Shown here: piece by piece, positions 16,149 through 24,159 of the stretch
How positions within the stretch are numbered: the first letter of the stretch is position 1
How the letters are laid out: every line of letters begins with the position of its first letter
Origin: CAMLFJ01 sp035524955
GTDB lineage: Bacteria; Methylomirabilota; Methylomirabilia; Rokubacteriales; CSP1-6
DNA: 64,000 nucleotides
Direction of reading: 5' to 3'
Assembly: GCA_035524955.1 (NCBI GenBank)
Contig: DATLFG010000005.1
Location: 32,947-96,946, forward strand
Program-made: the position numbers and the translations under genes
The notes under the pieces: generated by a model
Told to the model about the DNA's origin: nothing
Seen by the model: only the letters and a program-made list of their open reading frames with translations
The model's database searches: none

Positions 16149-16817
16149 ATGGCATCCACGCCCCTTCGCCCCGGTGATGCCGCTCCCTCCGTCACCCTGC
16201 CCGCGGTCAATCGAGAGGGCCAGGTCTCGCTCGACGACTATCGCGGCCGCAGTCCGGTCCTGATCGCCCTGTTCCGCGGGCTGCACTGCCCCTTCTGTCG
16301 TCGCCAGCTCGTGCAGCTGGGCACCACGCAGGACAAGCTCAAGGCGTTCGGCGTGGAGACGATGGCGGTGGTCAACACCCCGCTGGAGCGCGCGCGGCTC
16401 TACTTCAAGTACCGCCCCGCGCGCGTGTTGCTCACCGCGGATCCCGAGGCCGCGACGCACCGGGCGTTCGGGGTGCCGGCCGGGATGGTCGTCGAGAAGG
16501 AATCGGAAGCCTCGTGGGCTCAGGGGAAGTTCACGATGGGCCAGCTGCTCGCGATGAAGATGGATCCCACCGGGGAGCTGCCCGAGCCCCAGAACCCCTT
16601 CGCGGCGATGGAGACCCTGAACAAGAAGGACGGGTTCGAGATGACCGAGGTCGACGGGCAGATCGCGCACGCGCACGGCACCCAGATGACCGGGCACTTC
16701 CTCATCGACCGGGAGGGAATCATCCGGTGGGAGCACATCGAGTGCGCCGAGCGCCTCGAGGACCTCTCCAAGTTCCCGAGCGACGAGGAGATCGTGGCCG
16801 CGGCCCGCGTTCTCTAG
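16149..16817 (+). CDS. Peroxiredoxin-like (AhpC/TSA family) protein
   Basis: 222 residues. RPGDAAPSVTLPAVNREG opens the thioredoxin-like fold, and GLHCPFCRRQLVQL carries a C-x-x-C pair at about residues 45-48. That places it in the peroxiredoxin-like/redoxin group rather than among classical Prx with a PxxxTxxC site. The end GHFLIDREGIIRWEHIE is typical of AhpC/TSA proteins. Likely thiol peroxidase or disulfide reductase in the cytoplasm. The ATG at 16149 was chosen over an in-frame TTG at 16110, which would add an untypical leader; the ribosome-binding site (AAAGGCAG) is weak. Confidence 0.8.
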   Translation: MASTPLRPGDAAPSVTLPAVNREGQVSLDDYRGRSPVLIALFRGLHCPFCRRQLVQLGTTQDKLKAFGVETMAVVNTPLERARLYFKYRPARVLLTADPEAATHRAFGVPAGMVVEKESEASWAQGKFTMGQLLAMKMDPTGELPEPQNPFAAMETLNKKDGFEMTEVDGQIAHAHGTQMTGHFLIDREGIIRWEHIECAERLEDLSKFPSDEEIVAAARVL

Positions 16818-16829
16818 GAGATCACCCCA

Positions 16830-17495
16830 ATGGACATCGCCATCCCGCTCTTCGAGGGCATCACCGCGCTCGACGCCATCGGGCCCTACGAGGTGCTCTC
16901 GCGCCTGCCCGGCGCGCGGGTCCGCTTCGTCGCGGTGACGCCCGGCCCCTATCGCACCGACAATCGCCAGCTCACCCTGATGGCCGACGAGCCGCTCTCC
17001 GCGGTGCCGCACCCGGAGGTGCTCATGGTCCCGGGTGGCTTCGGCACGCGCGCCCTCGAGACCCCGAACCCGCTGCTGGACTGGATCCGCTCGGCTCACG
17101 AGACGAGCCGCTGGACCACCTCGGTCTGCACCGGCTCGATGCTGCTGGCCGCCGCCGGCATCCTGAAGGGCCTCGAGGCGACGACCCACTGGATGTCGCT
17201 CGACCGCCTGCCGCAGTACGGCGCACGGCCCACCCTCAAGCGGGTGGTGGAGCAGGGCAAGGTGATCACCGCGGCGGGGGTGTCGTCGGGCATCGACATG
17301 GCGCTCACCCTGGCCGCCCGCATCGCGGGGAACGACGTGGCGCAGGCCATCCAGCTCGGCATCGAGTACGACCCGCAGCCGCCGTTCCGGGCTGGCTCAC
17401 CCGCGACGGCGCCGGCGCACATCGTGGAGAGCCTGCGGGCCCGGATGCGGGCGCGGATGGAGCGCGACGAGGCCGCGGGGCGACGCTCCGCCTGA
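16830..17495 (+). CDS. DJ-1/PfpI-family protein (isonitrile hydratase-like)
   Basis: 221 residues. MDIAIPLFEGITALDAIGPYEVL resembles cyclohexyl-isocyanide hydratase, with an Asp near residue 15 in the position of its catalytic Asp. The nucleophile elbow is SVCTGSMLLAAAGIL (Cys near 98), followed by THWMSLDRL. Family members hydrate isonitriles, deglycate, or act as amidase-like regulators without a helix-turn-helix; this one has no DNA-binding domain. It starts 12 bp after the peroxiredoxin-like gene and is probably cotranscribed. Confidence 0.83.
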   Translation: MDIAIPLFEGITALDAIGPYEVLSRLPGARVRFVAVTPGPYRTDNRQLTLMADEPLSAVPHPEVLMVPGGFGTRALETPNPLLDWIRSAHETSRWTTSVCTGSMLLAAAGILKGLEATTHWMSLDRLPQYGARPTLKRVVEQGKVITAAGVSSGIDMALTLAARIAGNDVAQAIQLGIEYDPQPPFRAGSPATAPAHIVESLRARMRARMERDEAAGRRSA

Positions 17496-17506
17496 GCGGA
17501 ACGGGA

Positions 17507-17512
17507 TATACT
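17507..17512 (+). promoter_or_regulatory. Candidate -10 box (TATACT) of a leaderless promoter
   Basis: TATACT lies eight bases before the ATG of the aldo-keto reductase, with no ribosome-binding site between. That geometry would give a leaderless transcript. No clear -35 box. Confidence 0.35.
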
Positions 17513-17520
17513 CGGCGGCC

Positions 17521-18414
17521 ATGGAGCGCCGCCGCCTCGGCCGGACCGACATGGACGTCAGCGTGCTCGGCTTCGGTGGCTCCGAGATCGGCTACGAGCG
17601 GGTGGGTGCGCGCACGGTGGCGCGCCTGCTCGGCACCGCGCTCGACGCCGGCCTCAACGTCATCGACACCGCCGAGTGCTACGAGAACAGCGAGGCCCTG
17701 ATCGGCGCCGCCCTCGGCGCCCGACGGAACGAGATCCATCTCCTGACCAAGTGCGGTCACCCGCGCGGCTACGGCCGCGGCGACTGGCGAGCCGCCTCGC
17801 TGCTCTCGAGCATCGAGCGGAGCCTCGAGCGCCTGCGCACCGATCGGCTCGACCTGATCCAGCTCCATAGCTGCGAGCTCGCCGACCTCCGGAAGGGCGA
17901 GGCCATCACCGCGCTCGAGCGGGCGCGCGAGCGCGGGTGGACGCGCTACATCGGCTACAGCGGCGACGGGGACGCGGCGCGCTACGCGATCGAGTGCGGG
18001 CGCTTCGACACCTTGCAGACCTCGGTGAGCATCGCCGATCAGGAGGCGCTCGAGCTGACGCTGCCGCTGGCCGTGCAGCGAGGGATGGGCGTGATCGCCA
18101 AGCGGCCGATCGCGAACGCGGCGTGGCGCTACGCCCGCCGGCCCGCCGAGCCCTACTACCAGCCCTACTGGGAGCGGCTGCGCGCGCTCGACTACCCGTT
18201 CCTTCGCGAGGCCGAGGGCGCGGTGTCCATCGCGCTGCGCTTCACGCTGGCGGCTTCTGGCGTGCACACCGCGATCGTCGGGACCAAGCGGCCGGAGCGC
18301 TGGCCGGAAAACGCGCGGCTGCTCGAGGCGGGCCCGCTGCCCCCCGCCGAGATCGAGCGGATCCGCGCCCGGTGGCGGCAGGTCGCCGAGCCCTCGTGGA
18401 CCGGCGAGGTCTGA
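17521..18414 (+). CDS. Aldo/keto reductase
   Basis: 297 residues, (beta/alpha)8 barrel. The catalytic tetrad is visible: Asp and Tyr in NVIDTAECYENSE, Lys in LLTKCGHPRG, His in LIQLHSCELA. The C-terminal AIVGTKRPERWPENARLL binds the NADPH 2'-phosphate region. Reduces aldehydes or ketones of unknown identity. It is convergent with the enolase-superfamily gene at 18520, with a double-hairpin repeat between them. Confidence 0.9.
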   Translation: MERRRLGRTDMDVSVLGFGGSEIGYERVGARTVARLLGTALDAGLNVIDTAECYENSEALIGAALGARRNEIHLLTKCGHPRGYGRGDWRAASLLSSIERSLERLRTDRLDLIQLHSCELADLRKGEAITALERARERGWTRYIGYSGDGDAARYAIECGRFDTLQTSVSIADQEALELTLPLAVQRGMGVIAKRPIANAAWRYARRPAEPYYQPYWERLRALDYPFLREAEGAVSIALRFTLAASGVHTAIVGTKRPERWPENARLLEAGPLPPAEIERIRARWRQVAEPSWTGEV

Positions 18415-18443
18415 CCCCCTCCGCGCTGGTCAACGTCGGCCGG

Positions 18444-18518
18444 TTCGAGCGCCGGCTTGGCCGGCGCAACCCTGAGCTGTTGGGGGAGGTTCGGAGGGGG
18501 CCGTCGAGGCCCCCTCCG
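18444..18518 (-). repeat. Double-hairpin intergenic repeat, copy A
   Basis: Two dyads: stem GCGCCGGC/GCCGGCGC at 18449-18456 and 18460-18467, and an 11-pair stem CGGAGGGGGCC/GGCCCCCTCCG at 18492-18502 and 18508-18518. On the minus strand the order and spacer CGAACCTCCCCC match copies at 42081-42149 and 63664-63735. Located between convergent genes, so it can serve as a bidirectional terminator although no T-run follows. Confidence 0.75.
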
Positions 18519-18519
18519 A

Positions 18520-19605
18520 CTATACCTGGTAGCGCTTGATCGCGGCCTGATCGAAGGCCAGCCCGAGCCCGGGCTTGTCCGGCACCACGAGCTGGCCGGC
18601 CTCGATCTTCGGGGTCTCCTCGTAGAGGCGGAGCGTCCACGGCATGTACTCGACGGTGAGCCCGTTGGGGATCGCCGCGATGAGGTGGACGTGGATCTCG
18701 GGGATCAGGTGGCTCACCACCGGCAGGTTGAAGGCCTCGGCCATGCCCGCCACCTTCATCCACTGGGTGATGCCGCCCACGCGCAGGAGATCGATCATCA
18801 CGATGTCGATCGAGCGCGCCTCCAGCAGGTGGCGGAACGGTGCGATGCCGTAGTGGTACTCCCCCGCGGCGATCGGGGTGGTCAGCGCGTCCGCGATGCG
18901 GGCCAGGCCCGCGTAGTCGTCGTGGACGGTGGGGTCCTCCAACCAGAAGAGGTGGTGCTCTTCGATGCGCCGCCCCACGTCGATGGCGTGGTGGACGCTC
19001 CAGAGCTGGTTGATGTCGCACATGAGGTCCACGTCGGGGCCGAGGGACTCCCGCATGACCCGCACCCGCTCGACGGAGGCGGCGAGGGTGGGCTCGCTCC
19101 CGCACTGCATCTTCATCTGGCGGAAGCCCATGTCCCGCAGGCGCGGGCCCGCCTTGGCCAGGTAGTCCACCGGGTGCTGCCGCATCAGCGCGCCGCTCGC
19201 GTACGTAGGCGCGCGGTCGCGCAGGCCTCCCAGCAGCGCGCAAACCGAGCGGCCCGCCGCCTTGCCCGCCAGATCCCAGCAGGCCATGTCCACCGCCGAG
19301 AGCGCGAGTGAGAAGATGCCGCCCGGCCCGGAGCCGCCCGCGGCGCGCCGGCACTTGGCCACGATGGCCTCGGTCTGGCGCGGATCCTCGCCGACCGCGA
19401 GGCGGGCCAGGCCGTCCACCGCGGCGCGGAGGGCCGGCGTCAGCGCGCCGCCGAAGAAGGTGAGGCCGATGCCCACCAGGCCCTGGTCGGTGCCGAGCTC
19501 GAGCAACACGAACTCGCGCGTGTCGGTGGGCGCGGGCAGGCCGACCACCAGGGGATTGTCCGCGGGCGTGGAGAGGACGCGGGTGGTGACGTGGGTGATC
19601 CTCAT
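18520..19605 (-). CDS. Enolase-superfamily enzyme (mandelate racemase/muconate lactonizing type)
   Basis: 361 residues: capping domain (about 1-125) and TIM barrel. Metal ligands are in LMCDINQLW (Asp), WLEDPTV (Glu) and AAGEYHYG (Glu); a catalytic His may be in VVSHLIPEIHVHL. The strand-2 KxK motif reads K-M-Q, so the second acid/base Lys is Gln. That argues against a simple racemase and for a dehydratase or another half-reaction. The ATG overlaps the FAH-gene stop by four bases, suggesting consecutive steps, for instance sugar-acid dehydration followed by hydrolysis. Confidence 0.87.
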   Translation of the reverse strand: MRITHVTTRVLSTPADNPLVVGLPAPTDTREFVLLELGTDQGLVGIGLTFFGGALTPALRAAVDGLARLAVGEDPRQTEAIVAKCRRAAGGSGPGGIFSLALSAVDMACWDLAGKAAGRSVCALLGGLRDRAPTYASGALMRQHPVDYLAKAGPRLRDMGFRQMKMQCGSEPTLAASVERVRVMRESLGPDVDLMCDINQLWSVHHAIDVGRRIEEHHLFWLEDPTVHDDYAGLARIADALTTPIAAGEYHYGIAPFRHLLEARSIDIVMIDLLRVGGITQWMKVAGMAEAFNLPVVSHLIPEIHVHLIAAIPNGLTVEYMPWTLRLYEETPKIEAGQLVVPDKPGLGLAFDQAAIKRYQV

Positions 19606-20528
19606 TTCTTGTACTTGCCGGTGAGCTGGGGCGTGGTGCCCTCCTGCCCCTTCTCCTGCCGGTCGAGCCGCGTCTCGCGGGACCACGTGCGCTTGAGGTC
19701 GTCACGGACGTTGAACTGAAGCTGCCCGAGGCCCTCGGTCTCGAGCTCGATGCGGTCGCCGTCCTGGAAGCCGGAGAGGCCGCGGTGGTTGGTGCCGGTG
19801 GCGAGGATGTCGCCCGGCTCGAGCGTGTGGATGCCGGTCACCCACTCGATGCACCGCGGGATCTTGTGGGCCATGTCGCTCGTGTTGAACGCCTGCTTGA
19901 CGGTGCCGTTTACCGAGAGCCGGATCGCCAGCTTGTGCGGGTCGGCGATCTCGTCCGCGGTGACCAGGTAGGGGCCGATCGGGGCGAACGTGTCGCGCGA
20001 CTTCATCTGGTAGAACGTATTGCCGGGAGGCAGGAGGCCGCGGGCCGAGCCGTCGATGAAGTTGCAGTAGCCGAAGACGTACTCCATCGCCCGGGCGGCC
20101 GGCACCGCGGTGGCGCGCCTGCCGATCACCAGCGCCATCTCCGCCTCGCCCTCGAAGATGGTGGCGGGCACGTCGGGCAGCACCATGGTCTCGTTGGGGC
20201 CGATGACCGCGCTGGGCGACTTCATGAAGGCGTTGATCGGCGCCGGCTCGGTGCGGGTGCCGTCCTCCATGTAGTTCACCGCCATGCACACGATGTTGGT
20301 CGGCTTGGGCAGGGGCGGTCGGATCCGGACCTGGGCGACCGGGACCGGCTTGCCGCGGGCGGCCGCGTCCTCGATCTTCTTACGGTAGTCCGCGAAATGG
20401 GCGATCAGGCCGCTCATCAGGTCGCCGGGCCCGGTGTGCGGGATGTCCTTCACGGTGTCCGAGACGTCCACCACGCCATCGCCACGGAGCACGCCCAGCC
20501 GGTAGTCGTCGAAGAGCAGTAGCTTCAC
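19602..20528 (-). CDS. Fumarylacetoacetate hydrolase (FAH) family protein
   Basis: 308 residues. The FAH core begins near residue 78 (PTNIVCMAVNYMEDG). The metal-binding Glu pair is in IFEGEAEMALVIG, and DGSARGLLPPGNTFYQMKSRDTFAPIGPY and ILATGTNHRGLSGFQDGD are family blocks. Members hydrolyse C-C bonds of acylpyruvates, decarboxylate oxaloacetate or hydrate dienoates. GTG start with GAGAGGAG upstream. Coupled by ATGA to the enolase-type gene; its own start overlaps the stop of a short upstream ORF (GTGA). Confidence 0.88.
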   Translation of the reverse strand: MKLLLFDDYRLGVLRGDGVVDVSDTVKDIPHTGPGDLMSGLIAHFADYRKKIEDAAARGKPVPVAQVRIRPPLPKPTNIVCMAVNYMEDGTRTEPAPINAFMKSPSAVIGPNETMVLPDVPATIFEGEAEMALVIGRRATAVPAARAMEYVFGYCNFIDGSARGLLPPGNTFYQMKSRDTFAPIGPYLVTADEIADPHKLAIRLSVNGTVKQAFNTSDMAHKIPRCIEWVTGIHTLEPGDILATGTNHRGLSGFQDGDRIELETEGLGQLQFNVRDDLKRTWSRETRLDRQEKGQEGTTPQLTGKYKK

Positions 20529-20622
20529 GGTGTTCTCCTCTCGAGAAAATCGATCACGTCTCGGCGGTCCTCGGCCTCCCGCAGCTCCGCCCCGCCCGCG
20601 AGGAGCCCCACCGCCCGGCCCC
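20525..20622 (-). pseudogene. Possible C-terminal remnant of a cytochrome c-like gene
   Basis: On the minus strand this non-propeller stretch encodes AGGAELREAEDRRDVIDFLE and a few more residues, stopping in a GTGA overlap with the FAH start. The pattern resembles the last helix of small c-type cytochromes, which often accompany streptogramin-lyase-like proteins. No haem-binding CxxCH precedes it; the frame runs back into the propeller gene. I read it as a leftover tail, with low confidence. Confidence 0.25.
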
Positions 20623-21582
20623 TCACTTCAGCCGGTACACGACGAGCCGGTCCGCTCCGGATTCGGGCGCCCACACCTCTCCCGGCCGGCCGAGAATCTG
20701 GCGCACGTTCGCGCTGCGGCGATCGCTCGGAAACGCCTGGAACGTCTCGGTCTCCGGGTCGAAGCGGACCATGGCGTTGGCGGTCCATTCGCTCAGCCAC
20801 ACCTTGTCCCGGTCGTCGACATAGACGGCATAGACGCGGGGCCGGTCGCCGGGCAGCTTCCACGTCTTCCACTCCTTCCTCCCGGGATCGTAACGGCTCA
20901 CGTTGCCGGAGTTCCACTCGGCGACCCAGATCCGACTCCGGGAGTCGGACCAGACGCGCCGCGCGCCCTGGTCCTTGGTGGGCGGTTCGATCACGGTGGC
21001 GCCGCCGGTGTCGGGATCAACCCGCGCGATATGGCTGCCGGCGAGCGAAGCGTAGTAGATCTCGCCGTCCGGAGTGGTGGTGATGCCGTACGGCCCGCGG
21101 CCCCGCGGGGCGTCCCAGACCTGCATGGCGCCGGTCGCGGGATCGAGGCGCCCGTAGATGCCGTTCTGGCCCGTGAACCAGATGCGTCGCCGCTTGTCGA
21201 ACGTGGCAGTGTTGAGATTCACGTAGCCGCGGACCTCCGGCAGCGACCACCGCTTCACCTCGCGCGTCCGGGGGTCCACCCTGACGATCGAGTTGGTACC
21301 GCTGTCCGTGACCCACGGCGCGCCGTCGGGTCCGATGATCACGCCGTGCGGGGACGCCGCGGGCCCGAGCGAGATGAGGTCGACCTTGCCGCCGGCGGGA
21401 TCGAGGCGACCGAGATGGCCGCTGCGCTGGGCGGTGTACCAGACGAGGCCATCGGCGCCGACCGCCACGTCGTGGGGCCCGCCGCCCGCGGGGAGGGGAT
21501 AGGCCTGCACGGCGACCTCGGCCGAGGCGGCGAACGGGGACCAGAGCAGGGTGATGAGGAGCGCGATCAGTGCGCGACGCAT
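20623..21582 (-). CDS. Streptogramin lyase (Vgb)-like beta-propeller, exported
   Basis: 319 residues. A Sec signal peptide (RRALIALLITLLWSPFAASA) is followed by repeated propeller blades, each with a PDG turn: GPHDVAVGADGLVWYT, SPHGVIIGPDGAPWVT, GPYGITTTPDGEIYYAS. This is the Vgb/NHL-type fold. True virginiamycin B lyase is cytoplasmic, so an exported version more probably binds or cleaves another substrate, or is structural. GGAGG lies six bases before the ATG at 21582; an in-frame ATG four codons upstream is less well placed. Divergent from the alcohol dehydrogenase at 21751. Confidence 0.85.
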   Translation of the reverse strand: MRRALIALLITLLWSPFAASAEVAVQAYPLPAGGGPHDVAVGADGLVWYTAQRSGHLGRLDPAGGKVDLISLGPAASPHGVIIGPDGAPWVTDSGTNSIVRVDPRTREVKRWSLPEVRGYVNLNTATFDKRRRIWFTGQNGIYGRLDPATGAMQVWDAPRGRGPYGITTTPDGEIYYASLAGSHIARVDPDTGGATVIEPPTKDQGARRVWSDSRSRIWVAEWNSGNVSRYDPGRKEWKTWKLPGDRPRVYAVYVDDRDKVWLSEWTANAMVRFDPETETFQAFPSDRRSANVRQILGRPGEVWAPESGADRLVVYRLK

Positions 21583-21750
21583 GGCCACCTCCATCGGACG
21601 CTGGCATCGGACGCTGGGCAGTACGAAAAGCGGGCTCATGGTACCCCAGCTGTCGCCGCCCCTGCCACCGGTGATGCCCGGGCCCACGCGGTTGACAACG
21701 GGCCCGCGCGCGGCGACCCTCACGCTGAAACCATTCCAGGGAGGAGCCCA
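21583..21750. promoter_or_regulatory. Divergent intergenic region with CATGGTACCC motif
   Basis: 168 bp between divergent starts. CATGGTACCCC at 21637-21647, then a Pro-codon-like CGCC/GCCACC run, closely resembles 10071-10100 upstream of another divergent pair. TTGACA at 21692-21697 could be a plus-strand -35, but no matching -10 box is evident. Confidence 0.35.
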
Positions 21751-22872
21751 ATGAAGGGACGGGTGGCGGTGCTGAAGGCCTACGGCGGCGAGTTCGAGCT
21801 GCGCGAGTACCCGGTGCCGGATCCGGAGCCCGGCGCGATCCTGATCAAGCTGACCCGCGCGGGGGTGTGCGGCTCCGATCTGCACATCTGGCGGGGCGAG
21901 ATGAAGGAGACGTACGGCGCGCTGCCCAAGGACCTCACGTTCGGCCACGAGATGTGCGGGGAGGTCGAGCGGCTCGGGGCCGGCGTCACCACCGATTCCA
22001 TGGGCCGGCCGCTGCGCGAGGGCGACCGGGTGACCTACTGCTACTTCTTCCCCTGTGGCCGCTGCCCGGTGTGCCTGCACGACGAGATGGGCAGCTGCCC
22101 GCGGAAGGAGCGCGCGAACCGGGTGGCCGGCACCGCGCCCTACTTCAACAACGCCTACGGTGACTACTACTACCTGCGGCCGGGGCACTTCATCTTCAAG
22201 GTGCCCGACGAGATCCCGGATGACGTGGCCACCCCGATCAACTGCGCGCTGTCCCAGGTACTCTACGGCCTGCGCAAGGCGGGCTTCCGCGCGGGCCAGT
22301 CGCTGGTGGTGCAGGGGGCGGGCGGGCTCGGCATCAACGCGGTGGCGGTGGCGCGCGACATGGGCGCCGACACCATCATCGTGATCGACCGGCTGGCGGC
22401 GCGCCTGGCGCTCGCCAGGTCCTTCGGCGCCGACCACACCGTGAACGCGACCGAGATCGCATCCGCGGACAAGCGAGTGGACGCGGTGAAGGCGCTGACC
22501 GACGGCTTCGGGGCCCACGTGGTGGCCGACTTCGTGGGTTACGCCGACGTGATCCCGGAGGGCCTGCGGATGCTCCGGGGCGGCGGCTGCTATCTGGAAG
22601 TGGGCAGCATCTCGCCCGGTAACGTTTTCTCCTACGACGCCACCGCGCTGGTGCGCGCCAACGTGCGCCTGGTCGCCACCTCGAACTACTCGCCGTGGGC
22701 GCTCGAGCAGTCGCTCTCGTTCATGAAGCGCAATCTCGAGCGCTTCCCCTTCGACAAGGTGATCTCCCACGTCTTTCCGCTCGAGCGCATCTCGGAGGCC
22801 TTCGCCCAGGGCGACTGGGCCCAGCGCGGCGGCGACCCCGCCGGCGTCTCCCGCGCCGCCATCTCGATGTAG
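21751..22872 (+). CDS. Zinc-binding alcohol dehydrogenase (MDR family)
   Basis: 373 residues. The GroES-like domain contains the catalytic zinc site (Cys in GVCGSDLHIW, His/Glu in FGHEMCG) and the structural zinc loop with four Cys (CGRCPVCLHDEMGSC). The Rossmann domain has VVQGAGGLGINAVAVA. GGGAGGAG precedes the ATG. It oxidises an alcohol or polyol to the carbonyl with NAD(P). It is a close paralogue of the enzyme at 25282-26394: both carry EYPVPDPEPGAIL near the N-terminus and the VTTDS.GRPL insertion. Convergent with the enolase-superfamily gene; a REP-like dyad lies between. Confidence 0.9.
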   Translation: MKGRVAVLKAYGGEFELREYPVPDPEPGAILIKLTRAGVCGSDLHIWRGEMKETYGALPKDLTFGHEMCGEVERLGAGVTTDSMGRPLREGDRVTYCYFFPCGRCPVCLHDEMGSCPRKERANRVAGTAPYFNNAYGDYYYLRPGHFIFKVPDEIPDDVATPINCALSQVLYGLRKAGFRAGQSLVVQGAGGLGINAVAVARDMGADTIIVIDRLAARLALARSFGADHTVNATEIASADKRVDAVKALTDGFGAHVVADFVGYADVIPEGLRMLRGGGCYLEVGSISPGNVFSYDATALVRANVRLVATSNYSPWALEQSLSFMKRNLERFPFDKVISHVFPLERISEAFAQGDWAQRGGDPAGVSRAAISM

Positions 22873-22890
22873 GCCGGGGTCAGCAGCTCC

Positions 22891-22975
22891 GGGGTCAGGT
22901 CTTACATTCCGACATTTTCAACCCGGTCGGCGGGGCGCCGCGCGCCGGAAATGTCGGAATGTAAGATCTGACCCC
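22891..22975. repeat. REP-like inverted repeat 1
   Basis: Arms GGGGTCAGGTCTTACATTCC (from 22891) and its near-perfect complement ending at 22975 (27 bases each, one mismatch) enclose a GC-rich centre. Same family as 24096-24157 and 35419-35504. The end falls inside the stop codon of the downstream minus-strand gene. Similar palindromes are mobilised by REP-associated tyrosine (Y1) transposases; none is encoded in this window. Confidence 0.85.
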
Positions 22976-24084
22976 TAGACGCGGTAGCGGCGGATCAGGG
23001 CCTCGTCGAGGACGAGGCCGAAGCCGGGCGCGTCGGGGACCTCGAACAGGCCGTCCTTGACCGCGGGGCGGTTGGCCCAGAGGGTCTGCCAGGCCGGGTC
23101 GCGCTCCGGGTCGGCGAAGCACTCCACGTAGGTGCCGTGCGGCACCGCGGCCAGCAGGTGGCCGGCGATCTGCGGCTCCTCGTGGTGCGCCATCTTCACG
23201 CCGGCCGCCTCGCACAGGGCTGCGGCGCGGCGCCACTCGGTCACGCCGCCGCCCTCGGAGGCGTCGAAGTTCACCAGGTCCACCGCGCCCGCGTCCAGCA
23301 GGCGGCGCACCGCGTGGCTGGTGATCTCGGACTGGCCCGCGGTGATCGGGATGCGTGTCGCCCGCCGCACCTCCGCCATCATGCGGCCGTCGTCGTGCCA
23401 GTGGCACGGCTCCTCGAACCAGCGGATGTCGAGCGGCTCGACGAGACCTGCGAAGCGGACCGCATCCTCCACCGACCAGCCGCGGTTGGCGTCCACCGCC
23501 AGGACGAAGCCGGGGCCCGCGGCGCGGCGGGCCGCCGCGACCCGCTCCGCGTCGGCTTCGGGGGCGAGGCCGCCCACCTTGAACTTGCAACCCGCCATGC
23601 CGGCCTCGCGGTAGCTCTCCATCTCGCGGCCGATGTCGGCCAGGGTCTTGCCCTCCCGGTAGTAGCCGCCGATCGAGATGATGGGCAGGCGCCGGCGCGG
23701 CGCCCCGCCGAGCAGCGCGCACACACTCTGGCCCCGCGCCTTGCCGACCAGGTCCCAGATCGCGCAGTCCACGCAGGCGATGGCCTCCATCAGCGTCTTG
23801 CGGTCCCGGCTGCTGTGGGTGAGGGCGAAGAGGCGGTCCCAGATGCGCTCGCCGTCGAGGAGGTCCCGGCCGCGCACGAGCGGGGCCAGCTCGTCGTGGA
23901 TCAGCCGGACGATCTCGGAGCCGTGCTCGCGGTTGTCGCCGTTGTAGACACAGCTGACGAGCCCCTCGTCCGTGCGCAGGCGCGTGACCACGGTGGAGCG
24001 CTTGAGCACCGCGTAGGTGCTCCCGCCGAAGTTGCGCGTGAGCGGGATGTCGACCGCGATCGCCTCGACGCTATGGAACCGCAT
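22975..24084 (-). CDS. Enolase-superfamily enzyme (mandelate racemase/muconate lactonizing type)
   Basis: 369 residues. Unlike the gene at 18520 it has the full K-F-K acid/base pair (GCKFKVGG). Metal ligands are in AVDANRGW (Asp), WFEEPCHW (Glu) and AGQSEIT (Glu), and a His in MAHHEEPQ may be the opposite-face base. Racemase, epimerase, dehydratase or cycloisomerase activity is possible. The ATG at 24084 is preferred; a TTG at 24093 would add three residues. Both ends abut REP-like elements, and the upstream one leaves only a poor ribosome-binding site. Confidence 0.85.
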   Translation of the reverse strand: MRFHSVEAIAVDIPLTRNFGGSTYAVLKRSTVVTRLRTDEGLVSCVYNGDNREHGSEIVRLIHDELAPLVRGRDLLDGERIWDRLFALTHSSRDRKTLMEAIACVDCAIWDLVGKARGQSVCALLGGAPRRRLPIISIGGYYREGKTLADIGREMESYREAGMAGCKFKVGGLAPEADAERVAAARRAAGPGFVLAVDANRGWSVEDAVRFAGLVEPLDIRWFEEPCHWHDDGRMMAEVRRATRIPITAGQSEITSHAVRRLLDAGAVDLVNFDASEGGGVTEWRRAAALCEAAGVKMAHHEEPQIAGHLLAAVPHGTYVECFADPERDPAWQTLWANRPAVKDGLFEVPDAPGFGLVLDEALIRRYRV

Positions 24085-24095
24085 GGCCTTCAAGT

Positions 24096-24157
24096 GGGGT
24101 CAGGTCTTGCATTCATACATTCGCAGCGCAGAATGTCGGAATGTAAGACCTGGCCCC
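24096..24157. repeat. REP-like inverted repeat 2 (short form)
   Basis: GGGGTCAGGTCTTGCATTCA at its left end pairs imperfectly with GAATGTCGGAATGTAAGACC and TGGCCCC at the right. Only a few bases separate the arms. It fills the whole gap between the TPP-enzyme stop (24160) and the enolase-superfamily start. Confidence 0.8.
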
Positions 24158-24159
24158 GA

